From: a virus | Length of the DNA stretch: 29,290 nucleotides | Direction: 5' to 3' (one strand) | Virus record (IMG/VR): IMGVR_UViG_3300032242_002373 | Coordinates: 1 to 29,290 of that record | Part shown: positions 27,646 through 29,290 of the stretch, piece after piece | Numbering within the stretch: the stretch's first letter is position 1 | How the letters are laid out: every line of letters starts with the position of its first letter | The notes under the pieces: model-generated | Seen by the model: only the letters and a program-made list of their open reading frames with translations | Database searches by the model: none | What the model was told of the DNA's origin: nothing | Translations under genes and position numbers: made by a program

Positions 27646-27757
27646 CGCGACTTATCCACAACCTGTGGATAAGTCGCGGGCGTGCTGCCAAACTCCTTTC
27701 AAAATGGCACGTCCGCGACTTTATGCATAGATTATGCATAAAGTTGAATACGTATTC
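27646..27757. other. Composite dyad element: box pair, GC repeat copy 5, AT palindromes
   Basis: CGCGACTTATCCACA and its complement (27646-27678, 3-bp spacer) are followed by GTCGCGGGCGTGC/GCACGTCCGCGAC (27673-27719, one G-T pair, 21-nt loop). The two stems share the GTCGCG at 27673-27678 and cannot form together. Then TTATGCATA-GAT-TATGCATAA (27721-27741) and a perfect GAATACGTATTC (27746-27757). Confidence 0.75.
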
Positions 27758-27798
27758 TTTCCCTAGCACACCCATCGAGCCGACGCAAGTCAATCCGG

Positions 27799-27815
27799 TG
27801 TGACATCTGACCATC
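27799..27815 (+). promoter_or_regulatory. Shared upstream motif of the 93-residue gene family
   Basis: GTGTGACATCTGACCA here recurs as GTGTGACATATGACCA near 29106 ahead of the third family member, in otherwise related flanks including CGCAAGTC some 15 bp earlier. A CRP-like palindrome takes this place ahead of the second member. Confidence 0.5.
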
Positions 27816-27924
27816 GAAAAAGCCCAAAGAAACTTGCCGTATGACTTGTGCTCAGCCTTCAGGTATGCAATACTTTCCTCATCGGCAAGGGAACAAGCCC
27901 AAGCCGCAAAGTAAAGGAATCCCA

Positions 27925-28206
27925 ATGACTGACGAGTTTGTTTCTCCCGCAGAGTTCGCACGTTCACCCCGAGGCCGAAAGACCGAATGGAACGAAGAAC
28001 TCATCGCAACCCTGAAGAAAGTTTCGGAAGGCAAGGGCGTTGTCCTCAAGACCTCCGTGGGTGAAGTCGCCCATGACGAGCGTCCCGCAGTCTCCGCCAT
28101 GATCCGCAAGCACTGGCGACGTGATCGGACTGACGAAGTTTCGATCTCCTTCAGCCTCTCCGGCATCCCGCAGGTGGAAGTCAAGAAGGTCAAGGGCAAG
28201 CGGTAA
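27925..28206 (+). CDS. 93-residue family protein, copy 1
   Basis: The product begins MTDEFVSPAEFARSPRGRKT and ends SGIPQVEVKKVKGKR. It is very basic in its middle (AMIRKHWRRDRTDEV) and probably binds nucleic acid or an acidic partner. AAAGGAATCC precedes ATG. The two other copies to the right are almost identical over the first 25 residues and more varied after residue 35. The shared core is EWNE.LI.TLKKV, GEVAH..RPAVSAMIRKHWRRDRTD and PQVEVKK. I do not recognise a named family. Confidence 0.78.
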   Translation: MTDEFVSPAEFARSPRGRKTEWNEELIATLKKVSEGKGVVLKTSVGEVAHDERPAVSAMIRKHWRRDRTDEVSISFSLSGIPQVEVKKVKGKR

Positions 28207-28217
28207 GCCCCAAGTCT

Positions 28218-28247
28218 GCCCGTCCCTGATCCGCCTCAGGGACGGGC
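28218..28247 (+). terminator. Intrinsic terminator
   Basis: 12-bp perfect stem GCCCGTCCCTGA/TCAGGGACGGGC with a 6-nt loop, 11 bp past the stop. No clear T tract. Confidence 0.72.
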
Positions 28248-28259
28248 AACCAAACCCCC

Positions 28260-28331
28260 CGGACGAACGCCCGGTGTCGCCAGTCGATGCCGGGCGTTCG
28301 TCTGCTTGCTTCACCGCAGACGAACGCCCGC
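28260..28331. repeat. Three-armed inverted repeat
   Basis: GACGAACGCCCGG (from about 28261), CCGGGCGTTCGTCTGC (28292-28307) and GCAGACGAACGCCCG (28317-28331): the central arm can pair with either outer arm, so two alternative hairpins are possible. Confidence 0.7.
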
Positions 28332-28340
28332 CGCTGTCAA

Positions 28341-28373
28341 GTGAATTTTAGGTGAACTTTTAGTGAATTTTTC
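28341..28373 (-). repeat. 11-bp iterons in reverse orientation (3 units)
   Basis: GTGAATTTTAG, GTGAACTTTTA and GTGAATTTTTC. On the minus strand they read as RTTCAC units and run into ACTTGACAG, as the arrays near 24107 and 25835 do. Confidence 0.75.
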
Positions 28374-28464
28374 ATTTTGATTTGCGTGAGCTCGAGCCGT
28401 GTGCTACGTCGAATTTCGGCCGTACCATACCGGGCCGGCCCTGTCAAATCGAGTCTGCCGACGA

Positions 28465-28480
28465 TGTGACACATTTCACA
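28465..28480. promoter_or_regulatory. CRP/GlxR-type binding palindrome
   Basis: TGTGA-CACATT-TCACA has both half sites of the Crp-family consensus (TGTGA-N6-TCACA) without mismatch. It lies 95 bp ahead of the second 93-residue gene. Confidence 0.6.
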
Positions 28481-28574
28481 CCCTCTCAATTAGGTATGGG
28501 GTAGGAATTTTAAGTAGTGTTCTCTTTAGCGGTTGGGACTGGCCCAGCTGCTCAACTTAGGAAAGTGAGTCACA

Positions 28575-28856
28575 ATGACTGACGAATTTGTTTCACCGGA
28601 AGAATTCGCTCGATCCCCACGGGGCCGCAAGACCGAATGGAATGAGGATCTCATTTCTACTCTCAAGAAAGTCACACTCGCAAAGGGTGCCGTCCTCGGT
28701 TCTTCGATCGGTGAGGTTGCCCATGAGGATCGGCCAGCAGTCTCGGCCATGATCCGAAAGCACTGGCGTCGGGATCGCACCGACGACATTTCGATTTCCT
28801 ACTCCCTGACCGGGGTTCCTCAAGTGGAGGTGAAGAAGAGCAAGAGCAAGCGCTAG
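28575..28856 (+). CDS. 93-residue family protein, copy 2
   Basis: The product begins MTDEFVSPEEFARSPRGRKT and ends TGVPQVEVKKSKSKR. It aligns with copy 1 without gaps; differences cluster at residues 33-50 and many third codon positions differ, so the duplication is not recent. AGGAAA lies upstream of ATG. The C-terminus is lysine-rich. Role unknown; repeated gene-plus-cassette units suggest dosage or functional diversification. Confidence 0.78.
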   Translation: MTDEFVSPEEFARSPRGRKTEWNEDLISTLKKVTLAKGAVLGSSIGEVAHEDRPAVSAMIRKHWRRDRTDDISISYSLTGVPQVEVKKSKSKR

Positions 28857-28887
28857 AGCGCAACTGAGCGCCCTTAGGGCCCAACTG

Positions 28888-28929
28888 AGAAGCACCGGGG
28901 AGTCTTGGTCGATAAGCCCCGGTGCTTCT
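28888..28929 (+). terminator. Long-stem hairpin
   Basis: 13-bp perfect stem AGAAGCACCGGGG/CCCCGGTGCTTCT with a 16-nt loop, ending in CTTCTTGG. Confidence 0.65.
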
Positions 28930-28943
28930 TGGCGTCCTCGGCC

Positions 28944-28980
28944 GGGCGTTCCACTCAACTGCAAAAACAGTGGAACGCCC
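28944..28980. repeat. GC-rich inverted repeat
   Basis: 12-bp arms GGGCGTTCCACT/AGTGGAACGCCC with a 13-nt A-rich loop. The GGGCGTTC core is shared with the three-armed repeat at 28260. Confidence 0.68.
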
Positions 28981-29222
28981 GCAAATATTGATATAAACAT
29001 TTAACTAAATGTTAATATAAATGTAATAGCAAACATATAGGCAAACACTTTGCTAAACATTTCAATTCCCTACCACACTCCCCGACCCCCGCGCAAGTCG
29101 AGAACGTGTGACATATGACCACCTCCAGAATGGCCTTTGGAGTGGCGCAGACCTTTGCCTTTCTGATACGGTTCTCTTATCGAGTTAGGGAATGGCCCTA
29201 CCGATGACCAAGGAGATTCATC

Positions 29223-29290
29223 ATGACTGATGAGTTTGTTTCCCCGACAGAGTTCGCGCGTTCACCGCGCGGACGCAAGACAGAGTGGAA
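29223..29290 (+). CDS. 93-residue family protein, copy 3 (partial)
   Basis: The start and first 22 complete codons are visible: MTDEFVSPTEFARSPRGRKT then EW. It differs from copies 1 and 2 in codon choice (CGC GGA CGC in place of CGA GGC CGA). AAGGAG lies 7 nt upstream. The window ends inside the gene, so more copies may follow. Confidence 0.78.
   Translation, partial: MTDEFVSPTEFARSPRGRKTEW

Larger units (their letters stand above)
28207..28574 (+). other. Intergenic cassette between copies 1 and 2
   Basis: No gene in 368 bp. It contains a terminator, a three-armed inverted repeat, three reverse-orientation iterons and a CRP-type palindrome, each listed separately. Confidence 0.7.
28857..29222 (+). 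other. Intergenic cassette between copies 2 and 3
   Basis: No gene in 366 bp. A long-stem terminator, a GC-rich inverted repeat, an AT-rich stretch (28981-29065) and the shared GTGTGACAT motif near 29106 are present. DnaA boxes are absent in this cassette. Confidence 0.65.

Noticed and set aside
22195-29290. Insertion sequence or integrated mobile element
   Set aside because: No transposase, integrase, terminal inverted repeats or target duplications were seen; the arm is built of orphan genes and intergenic cassettes.

Overview
The window reads as part of a tailed bacteriophage genome, most likely infecting a high-GC Gram-positive (actinobacterial) host. Evidence for a phage: a portal protein, a collagen-like tail protein, an amidase endolysin with two peptidoglycan-binding repeats, phage nucleotide enzymes (class II ribonucleotide reductase, ThyX), six tRNAs and very tight gene packing. 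Evidence for the host type: a perfect actinobacterial/Bacillus-type LexA box, a perfect parS palindrome, a pyrimidine-dimer glycosylase of the mycobacterial MSMEG_6728 type, many apparently leaderless promoters, and tRNAs that mostly read A-ending codons. The exact host and phage cannot be named from the sequence alone.

Layout. (1) 18.55 kb down to 1, minus strand, AT-rich: an acidic orphan, tRNA-Val, HNH endonuclease, ThyX, tRNA-Asn and tRNA-Ser, endolysin, then a six-gene translationally coupled glycan operon (nucleotide-sugar dehydratase, DegT aminotransferase, left-handed beta-helix acyltransferase, three glycosyltransferases), tRNA-Ile, small genes and a DNA-repair glycosylase, a two-domain GT2, tRNA-Leu and tRNA-Arg, a HAD phosphatase, a GT-B glycosyltransferase and the ribonucleotide reductase. 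A terminator and a near-leaderless promoter then open a structural operon (small protein, portal, three small virion-like proteins, collagen-like protein) that runs off the left edge. (2) 18.55-19.09 kb: AT-rich divergent control region with several dyads. (3) 19.1-22.2 kb, plus strand: small genes (one-pass membrane protein, zinc ribbons, DUF1599/Nmad1-like protein, two zincin-like putative metalloproteases, a membrane protein) and a probable structured small RNA at 21289-21430. (4) 22.2-29.3 kb, plus strand, higher GC: orphan genes of 29-140 residues separated by elaborate intergenic cassettes.

Region 4 is the unusual part. It holds 30 exact DnaA-box 9-mers (TTATCCACA or TTGTCCACA), many arranged as inverted pairs with a fixed 3-bp spacer; arrays of 11-bp iterons of the form RTTCAYYTNNN; five long-loop GC-rich inverted repeats whose arms vary but stay complementary while loops are conserved; a perfect parS site inside a gene; a perfect LexA box; a perfect CRP/GlxR-type palindrome; and a set of promoters whose -10 hexamer lies exactly 6 nt before the ATG. 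I read it as a candidate replication, maintenance and regulation region that connects to host DnaA, ParB, LexA and Crp-type proteins, as in a phage-plasmid or an origin region. That reading is inference; the motifs are seen directly.

In the left arm the dehydratase, aminotransferase and acyltransferase would make a nucleotide-activated acylated amino sugar, which the glycosyltransferases could place on a virion protein, a host surface polymer or DNA. The glycan genes are much poorer in GC than their neighbours and were probably acquired.
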